Assembly: GCA_024734495.1 (NCBI GenBank)
Contig: JALMQS010000556.1
Coordinates: 434,001-498,000 of the forward strand
Length of the DNA stretch: 64,000 nucleotides
From: Forficula auricularia
Taxonomy: Eukaryota; Arthropoda; Insecta; Dermaptera; Forficulidae
Reading direction: 5' to 3'
Part shown: one piece after another, positions 55,113 through 63,832 of the stretch
How the letters are laid out: every line of letters begins with the position of its first letter
How positions within the stretch are numbered: position 1 is the stretch's first letter
Program-made: the position numbers and the translations under genes
Notes under the pieces: generated by a model
Databases searched by the model: none
The model's input: the letters and a program-made list of their open reading frames with translations, nothing else
What the model was told of the DNA's origin: nothing

Positions 55113-55900
55113 TTTTTTTTTTTTTTTTTTTTTTAATGCAATCGAATGCAAGAAGGGCTGCGCCAGTAAAGATGCAGCTCCTATGGATCTCGAAAGACCC
55201 TTGCATTACCGAAGAGAAGGGAAAGTTGATTAAGTGAGAGGGTGTAGACGTAGGTGTCTATGCACCCCGGTTTTGAAGGTTTGAAGATTATAGGTGCTGG
55301 GAAAGATGGAGGCTGGGAGAGAGTTCCAGTTCCTTGAAGTCATGGGGATATATGTATTGGCGAATGAAGTGGTCCGGCACTTTTCCAGTTTGACCGCGAA
55401 AGAGTGTTGGGAGTCGGCAAAACGCGTGCTACGTGCAAAGCATGCTTTGGGGGAATTATTGATCTTATCTCATCAGAGCACCTGCCGTGATAGTATCTAT
55501 AGAAAAGGGAAAGGGCAGAGACATCTCTTCGATGAGCCAGCGAGTCGAGGGAGTCGGTGAGGATAGAATCGTTAATTAGCCTGATGGCTCGTTTCTGAAT
55601 TGCATTCAGGGTAGCAAAAGAATATTTTGAGGCTCCTCTCCACAGATGTGAGCCGTATTCGAACAGGGGCGGATTTGGGCCTTGTAGATGGTGAGAAGTT
55701 GTGGGGCTTTGTAAAATCGCTTGGACCTGAATAAGAAGCCAATCTTCCTTGCGCAGATTTCGCCAGAGGAGATGTGTTCATTCCAAGACAGGTCAGATGC
55801 GACAGAGACGCCCAACATGGATCGAAGTGAATATCAGGGAAATCTTTATTTTCGCGCCTAGAAATTAGACAACATTGAGTCTTGATTGAATTATATAATT
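55113..55900 (-). mobile_element. 5'-truncated CR1/jockey-like LINE with poly(A) tail
   Basis: A T-run of more than 20 on the plus strand (55113-55134) is the poly(A) tail of a minus-strand insertion. It interrupts the repeat between cttgtccacaaattt and aatttggtaacgc, so aattt is duplicated. The upstream end is truncated inside the RT ORF. Confidence 0.83.
55200..55835 (-). pseudogene. LINE reverse transcriptase, C-terminal part, frameshifted
   Basis: Minus strand: MLGVSVASDLSWNEHISSGE, KIGFLFRSKRFYKAPQLLTI, YKAQIRPC in one frame; then in the next frame EYGSHLWRGASKYSFATLN, AIQKRAIRLINDSILTDSL, DSLAHRRDVSALSL; further shifts follow. This is the conserved end of jockey/CR1-type RTs (LGV.....W..HI, LY...IRP...YG...W..). 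At least two frameshifts are present, so it is not functional. Confidence 0.85.
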
Positions 55901-56028
55901 TGGTAACGCACAGAATACGTCGACAATACGAAATATCTCAATGAATCCAGAGGAAGGCAACGGAACGGCACTTTTGTGAATAATTTCCCAGGAATCCTCT
56001 CTCTAGAAATTGCCAACTACAAAATCAT

Positions 56029-56203
56029 TTAGGGCCGGTTGTATGTCTCAAAGTAAATGCTTTTACAACTAACAAAGGGTAGATGGTAAATGGAGGGACT
56101 GGAGGTGCCTGTCATCTGATTGGCCACCCCAGTCCCTCCATTTACCATCTACCCTTTGTTAGTTGTAAAAAGCATTTACTTTGCGACATACAACCGGCCC
56201 TTA
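56029..56203. mobile_element. Harbinger-type MITE, near-perfect hairpin
   Basis: A 169-bp element with ends gggccggttgtatgtc / gacatacaaccggccc and TTA on both sides (56029-56031; 56201-56203), the target size and sequence of PIF/Harbinger elements. The arms (agtaaatgcttttacaacta, acaaagggtagatggtaaat, ggagggact) are almost perfect inverted copies. The centre is ctgtcatctgattggcca. Mobilisation would need a Harbinger transposase elsewhere. Confidence 0.85.
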
Positions 56204-56224
56204 GAAGAATAAGGTCATCGGCTG

Positions 56225-56729
56225 TCTGTGAGCAGGGCCGGATTTAGACTTAATAAGGCCCTAAGCTATTTGAGAAATGGGGCCCCTAGAGTAAACTCTA
56301 TGAGGGTCCCGTTATAAGTCCAGATATTATATATAGCGCCAAATAAGTATGAGTTACCTAGAGGGTTAAACTGAAATACAATTAAGAAGATACTGATACT
56401 GAAATAATAAACGTTTAACTTAAAATTATTTTTATTCATAACAAACTTAAAAATGAAAACTCTGGTAAAAAGAAACAAAAGATCTTATTTTTAAAGATTA
56501 CCTAAATTACCGGCATTTGCTGTCGAAATTAATCTGTAGTTTAGGTAGTCATAATTACCGGTAATACCGGTTAACCGGTTATCGGCATTGAGACAAATAA
56601 TTCTTCAGTATATTTAAGGATATATGACAATTGCTAACTCTGACAATTTTTTTGGGGGGCCCTTAAGAAAGTGGGGGCCCTAAGCTATAGCTTGTGTAGC
56701 TTACACGTAAAACCTGTACTGTCTGCGAG
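56225..56729. mobile_element. hAT-type MITE with 8-bp target duplication
   Basis: The flanks tctgtgag (56225-56232) and tctgcgag (56722-56729) differ at one base. Left end cagggccggatttagactta; right end gcttacacgtaaaacctgta-ctg, mutated from the expected GTAAATCCGGCCCTG. Inner repeats: ggccctaagctatttg and ggggccctaagctatagctt. A second segment with accggtaataccggttaacc-gg at about 56500-56590 seems nested. Confidence 0.7.
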
Positions 56730-57294
56730 ACTAAGCCCTTTATTTTAACTTACTCATTTATTATATTTCTAAAAACTATTTTCATGTTTAGTTTTCAATT
56801 CAAGTTGAAAATTAAAAACTTTTGCAGTCCTCGACAAATTTGTCCAAATTTCAAAATAAGTTTATAGCTTTTGAAACATAGACATTTCAAATATACATAC
56901 GAGAACGTTTTCACTGATTCTACTCCGGTCCTATGGAATAAACGTTTATAATTATTATTAGCTAATTATTTGCCAATAGATCATTTATTGACCACTAGTC
57001 AGCCTATCGCATGATGTATGGCGAGCGCAAAGTGACCGGGTTTAAACTAAGCTTCGAAAATAATAAAATTCAAATGTTTCATTACTAGGTAGGATTTCGA
57101 ATTGATAGTGAAAGTAATCTATTAAGCTGCGTTTATAAAACAAGTGTTATATAATTATGTATTTATTTAAATCTAATTATGCTAGGTTAACATAAGCTCG
57201 TCATCCGATTCGGATGGATTTTTACGCCAGGTAAATATTATTTACATATATACAATGAGATTATATTTTATTCAATAAAATACCAGTTTTTACT
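56730..57294. other. AT-rich, no recognised feature
   Basis: No feature I can support. Confidence 0.5.
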
Positions 57295-57555
57295 TTTACC
57301 ATTCAAGGTATGGTGAAGTATTGTAATAATGAAAGAAAATAAAAAAAGTGTTTTTTTTTCTTTTTTTGATTCGTATTTTTGAAATATCTCAAAAATGGCT
57401 GAAACTATATTGATAAAAAAATTGAGCAAATTCATGGTATTTAGCTCTACAATAAAATCTTATTTAATGAACATTGAACAATTTATATTTTAGGAGATAT
57501 TAATTATTTTGGCAAAATATCTGTTGGTCTCTGAGTGAGTTAGTAAATATTGTGT
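57295..57555 (-). mobile_element. 'ACTTTACCATACA' repeat family, inverted 3' fragment
   Basis: ttaccattcaaggtatggtg, gatatttcaaaaa-type reverse of the family's end: tgaaatatctcaaaaatggc, attgagcaaattcatggtat and atattaattattttggcaaa correspond, inverted, to the 3' third of copies 1 and 3. Confidence 0.6.
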
Positions 57556-57715
57556 ACTCTAACTCAAAAGCCAAACAAGGCATCAAAAGAAAATTTTATA
57601 TCTATATTTTATATTGAGATTAAGTGTTGATTAGATTTTATTGGAATCGGACTAAAATAGGGGAGGGTTTTAAAAATGTGAGCACTTTGTCCGATTTGGA
57701 CCAAATTTTAAGCAT

Positions 57716-57910
57716 TTAGGGCCAGTTGTATGTCGGTTGGTAAAGTCTTTGTAAAAGTTGACAAAGGGTAAAACCTTAGAATTCACCTTGTGCCCGCCGG
57801 GATGGCCAATCAGATGAAAGTGCGTATCATCTATTCTATTCTAATTCTAAGGTTTTACCATTTGTCAACTTTTACAAAGACTTTACCAACTGACATACAA
57901 CTGGCCTTTA
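57716..57910. mobile_element. Harbinger-type MITE, second copy
   Basis: 189 bp with ends gggccagttgtatgtcggtt / actgacatacaactggcc and TTA flanks (57716-57718; 57908-57910). The arms (ggtaaagtctttgtaaaagt, ttgacaaa-gggtaaaacctt) are inverted. The centre ggatggccaatcagatgaaa matches copy 1 and the relic at 3.7 kb. Confidence 0.83.
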
Positions 57911-58590
57911 GAGAGAAAATCACATTCCTAAAATGGTCGAGAGAGGCATGAGCAGTGACCTTACTACCCATTGTGCGCCCTAGTGCAAGTTAGGATTTGC
58001 CACCCTTTCTGAAAAATATTAGAAAATAACGTACCTAAATGGAATGGGTCCTGTCTACTAAACTAAAATTTTGGGACTTTTCTATCTGCGCTTCGTATAC
58101 CTTTACCCAAATGGATTTGGACCTGGATTTGCGAGCAATAGAGTTAGCGGCCATTTCCCAACATATAGGTACAATGGAACAATTTGTCCCATCAAAATTT
58201 CAGACGACATTTCACTTCGATTAGGTCTATGTGACTTGTATTGAAATTTTATCGAGATTAAATTTAAATAATATTTTCTTAAAATTCTAGATTTTAAAAC
58301 TAAATTTAATTTTTATTTCTTAAAAAATAACTTCTCAAGAAACTTAAATTATTTAAAGTCTTATTTCCTAATTTTGATCTAATTTTTGTATAAAATAATC
58401 CAGATCCCGAAAATACTATTTCTGATTGAACACTTGTTGGACGAATGGTCTTTAAATAATCAAATACTATTTGAATTTACTTCCCCCGTACTTTTTCTTG
58501 GCGAAAGTACTCTAATTCTTTTTTATTATTTGTTTCCAATCTTTCGTGTTTTTTGATTGTAGAACTGACACTTCTTGACATTCTGTTTTA
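57911..58590. other. AT-rich, no recognised feature
   Basis: No element or gene recognised. Confidence 0.5.
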
Positions 58591-58591
58591 T

Positions 58592-58800
58592 TTGAAAAGT
58601 TTTTGTTTTGCCGAGAGTAGCAGAGTTGTTGATTCACAAAGAGAAACAAAGAGGTTCTAAGCTGACCACCAGTGAAGAAGGAACACCAAATTTTCAATAT
58701 CCATACGATATTGACGCCATGAAAAACATTTATAATTAAAAAAAAGACTGATGATAAAGACCAAGTCTTCGAAACTATAGTTTCAAACAAATAAATATTA
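58592..58800. repeat. hammerhead-associated repeat, inverted string plus ribozyme motif
   Basis: Left part reads gttttgccgagagtagcaga and gttgttgattcacaaagaga, the string of 49.5 kb on the minus strand. The right part has a plus-strand hammerhead-like motif and tttcaaacaaataaatatta. The two parts of the family are thus in opposite orientation, separated by about 80 bp. Confidence 0.55.
58746..58785 (+). ncRNA. hammerhead ribozyme-like motif
   Basis: GA, CTGATGA (58748-58754), two extra bases, helix II AAGAC-CAA-GTCTT (57-61 with 65-69), C, GAAAC (58771-58775), loop TATA, cleavage triplet GTT ending at 58782, then TC. Helix II differs from the 49.4-kb copy at several positions, yet pairs fully. 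Confidence 0.5.
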
Positions 58801-59680
58801 AGCTGACGTGTTCTAATGTGGCCATCCACTTGACTTTACCATACAACCTGGCCCCTCACTTATATTTAATATTTGATAAAATTATTTATAATCATGTAAG
58901 GGAGGGGGGGTTAGTTTTTGCATTTTTAGACTGCTGGGACCCACTGATTATGTATACAAAATTTGGTTGAGTTTGGTAAATGGCAAAGATTTTCATTTTT
59001 TGACCCTCCGCCCCATTTAGGGGGGTTAGTTTTTACAATTTTAGACTTCTGGGGACCCACTGATTATGTATACAAAATTTGGTTGAGTTTGCTCAAACAA
59101 GCTAAGATTTTTAATTTTTAAACCCCCTCTACCCCCCTTTATTTTGGGGTCGATATGCACCAAAATCTAATCAGCTCTTAATCTCAATGGACCAAAACTA
59201 CGTGTGAAATTTGGTTTCGATATTCACACTAGTTTTTGAGCTAGCTCGTCCACAAATTTGGTAATGCACAGACTAACTAACTAACTAACTATAATCTTTA
59301 AAGAATTTGATGTCGGTTCTAGGTGAAACATTTTAATAGATAATAAGTAAAAATATATTTTTTCTAGGTGGGTTTCACAAATAAAACATATATTTGTTTT
59401 ATTTGTGAAACCCACCTAGAAAAAATATATTTTTACTTATTATCAACTAACTAACTAACTAACAGAAATTTTGACAAAACAATTATTATCTCGAAAAATA
59501 TAATTTTTTCGATGTTCACTTATTAGAGCTTTTTTGTAGACCGAAATGCCAAGGTTTCGCTTAATTTTTTTAATCGAAATAGTTTTAGCCGTTTTTTAGA
59601 TATTTTGATAAAAAGAACGAAAAAAAACCACTTTTTTCATGCACGATTACAATACTTGACCATACCCTGTATGGTAAAGT
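58800..59680 (+). mobile_element. 'ACTTTACCATACA' repeat family, copy 3, with nested palindrome
   Basis: Complete copy: agctgacgtgttctaatgtg at the left, two inner blocks, (AACT)n at 59270-59292 and 59445-59462, then aattattatctcgaaaaata and the right end cttgaccataccctgtatgg-taaagt, inverted relative to the left actttaccataca. The palindrome 59293-59444 interrupts the (AACT)n run. Confidence 0.68.
59293..59444. mobile_element. palindromic 'gtttcac' insertion in an (AACT)n run
   Basis: A single-copy leader (gatgtcggttctaggtgaaa-cattttaata) is followed by a perfect palindrome (59339-59444) whose arms read gataataagtaaaaatatat, tttttctaggtgggtttcac and aaataaaac. The leader and the gtgggtttcac part recur at 62.9 kb, but the outer arm sequence does not. 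Copies 1 and 2 of the host repeat lack it, so it is an insertion. Confidence 0.72.
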
Positions 59681-59699
59681 AATATATATACAGATATAT

Positions 59700-59785
59700 A
59701 ATCTCGATATATATGTGTGTATGTTTATTTGCATCAAGAAGAGGACAACCTCTTTGTTTCTCTTTGTGATTCTGTTTAATGTTTG
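59700..59785 (+). repeat. fragment of the hammerhead-associated repeat
   Basis: tttatttgcatcaagaagag, gacaacctctttgtttctct and ttgtgattctg match the family string; no ribozyme core. Confidence 0.55.
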
Positions 59786-59864
59786 ATAAGGTCATAGAGT
59801 TTAAAATAATAAATAAAATATATCCCATAAATTTAATAATTAGGTATATTGTTACTTCCACTTA

Positions 59865-59935
59865 CCTTTTGCTTCTATCGGTGAATTTTTGTAATTTACC
59901 CGTTAACCGGTAAGCCGGTATAGAATCCCTAACCT
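59865..59935 (-). mobile_element. hAT-like terminus relic with 'ccggttaaccgg' motif
   Basis: Read on the minus strand, tagggattctataccggctt, accggttaacgggtaaatta resembles the end of a hAT-type element rich in CCGGT/ACCGG motifs. The related accggtaataccggttaacc lies at 56.55 kb. No partner end is placed. Confidence 0.38.
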
Positions 59936-61656
59936 GAGCCATCCTGTAAGCACGGTCCCGGGCATGTGTATGTTAAAGTCATGAGATGACCACATCGATC
60001 ACATATTTTTTAATGTAAAATTTGACAGTTTCTGATAATTAAAATCTGTAGATTTTTTTTTTATTATAATAATAATTTATAATAATTATATTAAATAATA
60101 TCTAATATTTATTATCATTATACCATTACTATTAATGCTAGTCATGATTTATATCTAAATAAATAATAACGAACAAGAATGTGATTAAAAAATACACGCC
60201 ATCCAATAAAGTTAAAAATATTTTAACTTTTAAGTCATTATAGATAAATAAGTAGTTGAAACTTTTGTAGGTCAATTCTCACCAAAATCTACCGGCTAAT
60301 AGGGTGCGTTTCGGGTTAAGAGACCATCAAATGGAGGGCCCATATAATTCAAACCTTACACTGAATCATACACACATAAAATGAAAAGTACAACAGACAT
60401 TAGATCTGGTTAAATGGACATTTGTAACTGTAGCAAAAAAAAAAATATATATTTATAAAGTATTTCATTGGAAATTCGATTAAGGGTTAAATAAATCCAA
60501 CCCCTTTGGGGTTTAATTGTAACTGATGTATAAATTTGTATATAATTATGATGCAATAAATAACAATTGTATAATTACGTTTGTCATGCGTTGAAATTAC
60601 ATCCATATGCAAAATGATCTAGATATATGTATTATATAAATAAATATATAATCGGCTCTTGGAATGGGAGTAGGCGAAATAAAAAAATTCCTATCTAATG
60701 ATTATCAATCAGTTTTGAATCAAAAATTGAAAATCATTGACGCTAATCATTTGAAATTATCGAAATTTGAATTAAGTCTTAATTTATTCCAAATTAGAAT
60801 ACCTTGTTTAGCGTTTAGTTATTAATCACTATGTGTCAAATTACTGAATAAATCAATGAATTTTCATATGAAAAAAGAATGAGATTTGTTTACATTTTTT
60901 TACTTTCACATTTATGTTCTATAGAATATAGTAATATGAAGTATTGCGATGCCCTGTCTGGATCCTGACTATTTCAGAGCTTGTATCTCAGAGATGGAAA
61001 AAGTTAATTTCATTTTGTAACTTCTAGGTTTTAAAGCAAATTATATAATTCAAAATGACGTTTCGAATACTATTTTAAACCCTTTCAGTGATTTAAAATT
61101 TTCTTTAATGTACTGAGCAATGTTGGATAAAAATTAAGGATGGACAATTTTCGAAAGTGCGATATTTTATTAGTGTATTATATATTTTGGCGTATTCGAC
61201 TTAACCAACAGGGTTATTGAGCAATCGTACCTTGAAATTACTCAGCAGAAATGCTCCGATAAGTACCTAATTTCTGAATTTGATGAAAATAAAATTTCTT
61301 CCTTTCTTTCTTTTTCAATGTACTATGCAAACATAGGACCTTGGGTCCCCTTCTAGTGTGACTTTTTACTTAACTACTAATTTTTGCATATCTATGATTG
61401 AGTCATGACATTCCTCAAATATTTTTTTTAAATAACAATCCTAATTATAATGTAATTTAAATATCTGATTTTTAAAGAGTTATTTAAATATAATATGGAA
61501 GAATTTTAATTTAAATATAAATAAATAAATAAAACATGATGGATTATATTCTCAGAATATACTATTTAATTGTATAATTAAAGTTTTGAGCATCTTTTTT
61601 TGAAAATCGTTGGAAGTTTTTTCAAAAAATCAGCTCGGGTTCAGATTAACCAAGAT
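59936..61656. other. AT-rich sequence; possible homeodomain-site cluster
   Basis: No gene or repeat recognised over 1.7 kb. The part 60680-60870 is dense in TAAT/ATTA and gattatcaatcag, ctaatcattt and gttattaatcac motifs. This could be a regulatory element of a developmental gene outside the window, or the chance result of AT-rich sequence. Confidence 0.32.
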
Positions 61657-61888
61657 GTATTTTAAAAGAGAAAGAATTCAATCAATCTTTTTCGGACAAA
61701 TTCTAAGATTTTAGTTGAAATATTATTAAATTGCAATATCAGAGGGATTCATCCCCTCAGGAGTCGAACCTGAGAACTAACATGCTATCCGGGCAGTCAG
61801 CTCTGATATCGCAATTTAATAATATTTCTACTAAAATCTTAGAATTTGTCCGAAAAAGATTGATTGAATTCTTTCTCTTTTAAAATAC
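61657..61888. repeat. foldback with tRNA-like centre (locus T3)
   Basis: Arms of about 92 bp (61657-61750; 61798-61888) are almost perfect inverted copies: gtattttaaaagagaaagaa, ttcaatcaatctttttcgga, caaattctaagattttagt, attgc-atatcagag. The 47-bp centre on the minus strand reads tgcccggatagcatgttagt and ctcaggttcgactcctgagg, the anticodon/T-arm part of a tRNA-like repeat with the B box. The arms are unrelated to those of loci T1 and T2. Confidence 0.78.
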
Positions 61889-62880
61889 TATTTAATTTTT
61901 ATATATATATATATATATATTATCAATAACTTTTCATTATATGTTGTATGTAGTAATAATATTAATAATAAATATTTAATGTTAATTCAAAGTTTACTTT
62001 TTAAATGCCCTATTTTCTTAGTAGATACCTGGATCTTAAGGGGCATTATCATAATTTGATAATTAAGTTTAATGAAAGCAGCAATGGTCAATGGTCTTAA
62101 GGTCGAATAACTCCCTTCCCGAGTAACTTTTAATCAAGGATCAGAAAAGTTTAAGAAAACAAGAACATGAAAACAAGTCAGATTAAAATTGCGAGATATA
62201 ACTTTTTGGTTAAAGTAATTTAGAATCTAAAAACTCTAGAGGTCAGTGATTTTTAAAAATTTTTATATTGAATGAAATTGCAAAATAAATAAATATTAAA
62301 GGCTAGATGGGCTGTATTTGTTCTGAGGCAGCCGTATTCAACCTGTAGGGCCCGAAATATCTTATAATTTTATTTTATTCATGTTTAGGCTTACGTTAGC
62401 TCATCTTCAGTTTTAAAAATTCCTACCCCTTATTAGAGATGGCAAATTATTTTAATATATCGATATCTCGAAATTACTTATAACTAGAGACCGGATTCCT
62501 AAGCAATTGCATATTTTGTTTATGATTCAGGAGATCAATTATCTATCCGAATCATGCATCTAGGATACTGTGGGTTAAATTTTATATTGCATATTTTTGC
62601 ACATTTGAGTAATATTGCATAAAATTGCATATTTGAAGGATATTACATAAAATTGCATATTTCGCGCCAAATACAGAGGTTTTAAAAGTTATTTTACAGA
62701 GAAAGAATGAAAAAAAAGAAGAATTAAAACAGTGGTACACGAATTTAAATTCGAAGAAAACAAAAATATGCCTCAACTACAAGAGTGTAGTGTTGGACGG
62801 ATTACAAAGGATGTAAACATATCTAAAAAACAACAACCACTTATTTTTCTTATTATTCAATTGTAACTTTTAAGGAGTTC
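61889..62880. other. AT-rich sequence with 'ttgcatatt' repeats
   Basis: A (TA)n run lies at 61900-61920. Between 62575 and 62665 the words attgcatatt and ttgcataaaattgcat recur. No gene or named element. Confidence 0.45.
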
Positions 62881-63200
62881 GGTGTTGGTTCTAGGTGAAA
62901 CATTTTAATATAATAATAAAACTTGAGTAAGATACGAGGTAGGTTTCACAAAAAAAAAGAAATAAAACAAAATTGAGTTTTGTTTTATTTCTTTTGTTTT
63001 TTTTGTGAAACCTACCTTGTATCTTACTCAAGTTTTATTATTATATATTCAATTTTACTTTGACTTAAAATTATTGGATAAAAAATACTTGGTAGGTTTC
63101 ACATTAAGATATAAAAAATAAAACGAATTTATTTTTGGAGAATCTTTACTGTTACTTTCTGTTACTCCTGAAGATGGGTTAGTCACCCGAAGGATTGGCA
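62881..63200. mobile_element. palindromic 'gtttcac' insertion with trailing Penelope-type scrap
   Basis: Leader ggtgttggttctaggtgaaa-cattttaata is shared with 59.3 kb. The palindrome 62911-63044 has arms aataataaaacttgagtaag, atacgaggtaggtttcac and gaaataaaac. Another tggtaggtttcacattaag follows at 63090, then gtgttactttctgttactcc and a hammerhead-like motif. The order suggests 3' ends of a Penelope-type element. Confidence 0.62.
63168..63200 (+). ncRNA. degenerate hammerhead-like motif
   Basis: CTGAAGA (63168-63174), extra T, helix II GGGT-TAGTC-ACCC (76-79 with 85-88), then GAAGG in place of GAAAC. Helix II is intact but the GAAA box is mutated, so cleavage is unlikely. Confidence 0.38.
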
Positions 63201-63202
63201 AC

Positions 63203-63832
63203 TAAGTAATTGCGGATTTTGTTTAGAAAATCAAAGACAATTTTTTCATGGAACTAAATAACTTTATTCTGTAATGTATTGCCCATTTTGATCAATGACC
63301 TTTTGCCATCTTTCAGGCAGCATCATAATCCCATGTTCATAAAACTTCTGGTTTTTATTAGCAAAAAACTGAATCGGGTACAATTTGACATCATCATCAT
63401 TATTGAAATTTTTACCATTCAAGGAGTTTTGTAAAGATCGAAATAAAAAGTATTCAGATGGTGCAAGGTCAAGACTATATGGGGGATGTGGCAAAACATC
63501 CCAACCAAGCTCCAATAATTTTTGCCGAGTGACCAAAGATGTGTGTGGCCTTGCATTGTCATGATGGAATACAACACCTTTTCGATTTGTCAATTCGGCC
63601 CGCTTTTTTTCAACTGCATTGTTTAATTTCGTTAGTTGTTCAATGTAGACAACAGAATTGATCGTTCGGTTGGGTGGTAAGAGTTCAAAGTAGACAATTC
63701 CTTTGTAATCCCACCAAACTGATAACAAAACCTTCTTTTGATGAATACCAGCTTTTGATGTTGTTTGAGCTGGTTCACCTGGCCTGCTCCACGATCTTTT
63801 CCGCTTGATATTGTTGTATAGCTCATTTTGGC
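63203..63832 (-). mobile_element. irritans-type mariner, 3' half
   Basis: The 3' end retains aagtaattgcggattttg (63203-63220), the inner part of an irritans-group terminal repeat; its outermost bases are replaced by the sequence with the hammerhead-like scrap. The 5' half is missing: transposase homology ends at about 63830, where a (GT)n run begins. The copy is dead. Confidence 0.87.
63264..63826 (-). pseudogene. mariner transposase, catalytic C-terminal half with D-to-E change
   Basis: About 187 residues without a stop: LYNNIKRKRSWSRPGEPAQT, KVLLSVWWDYKGIVYFELLP, VVFHHDNARPHTSLV (second catalytic Asp), then PPYSLDLAPSEYFLF, where the third catalytic residue is Glu instead of Asp at the correct 34-residue spacing, and RWQKVIDQNGQYI at the end. 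The HTH domains and the first Asp (TGDE) are lost. The open frame continues upstream to 63920 through (GT)n-derived sequence, which is not part of the gene. Confidence 0.9.

Larger units (their letters stand above)
54657..55930 (+). mobile_element. 'ACTTTACCATACA' repeat family, copy 2, split by a LINE
   Basis: It starts gctgacgtgttctgatgtgg, with two copies of the inner block (gattatgtatacaaaatttg), then gagctagcttgtccacaaa-ttt. The sequence resumes after the LINE at atttggtaacgcacaga (about 55898). The 3' third found in copies 1 and 3 is missing. Confidence 0.65.
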
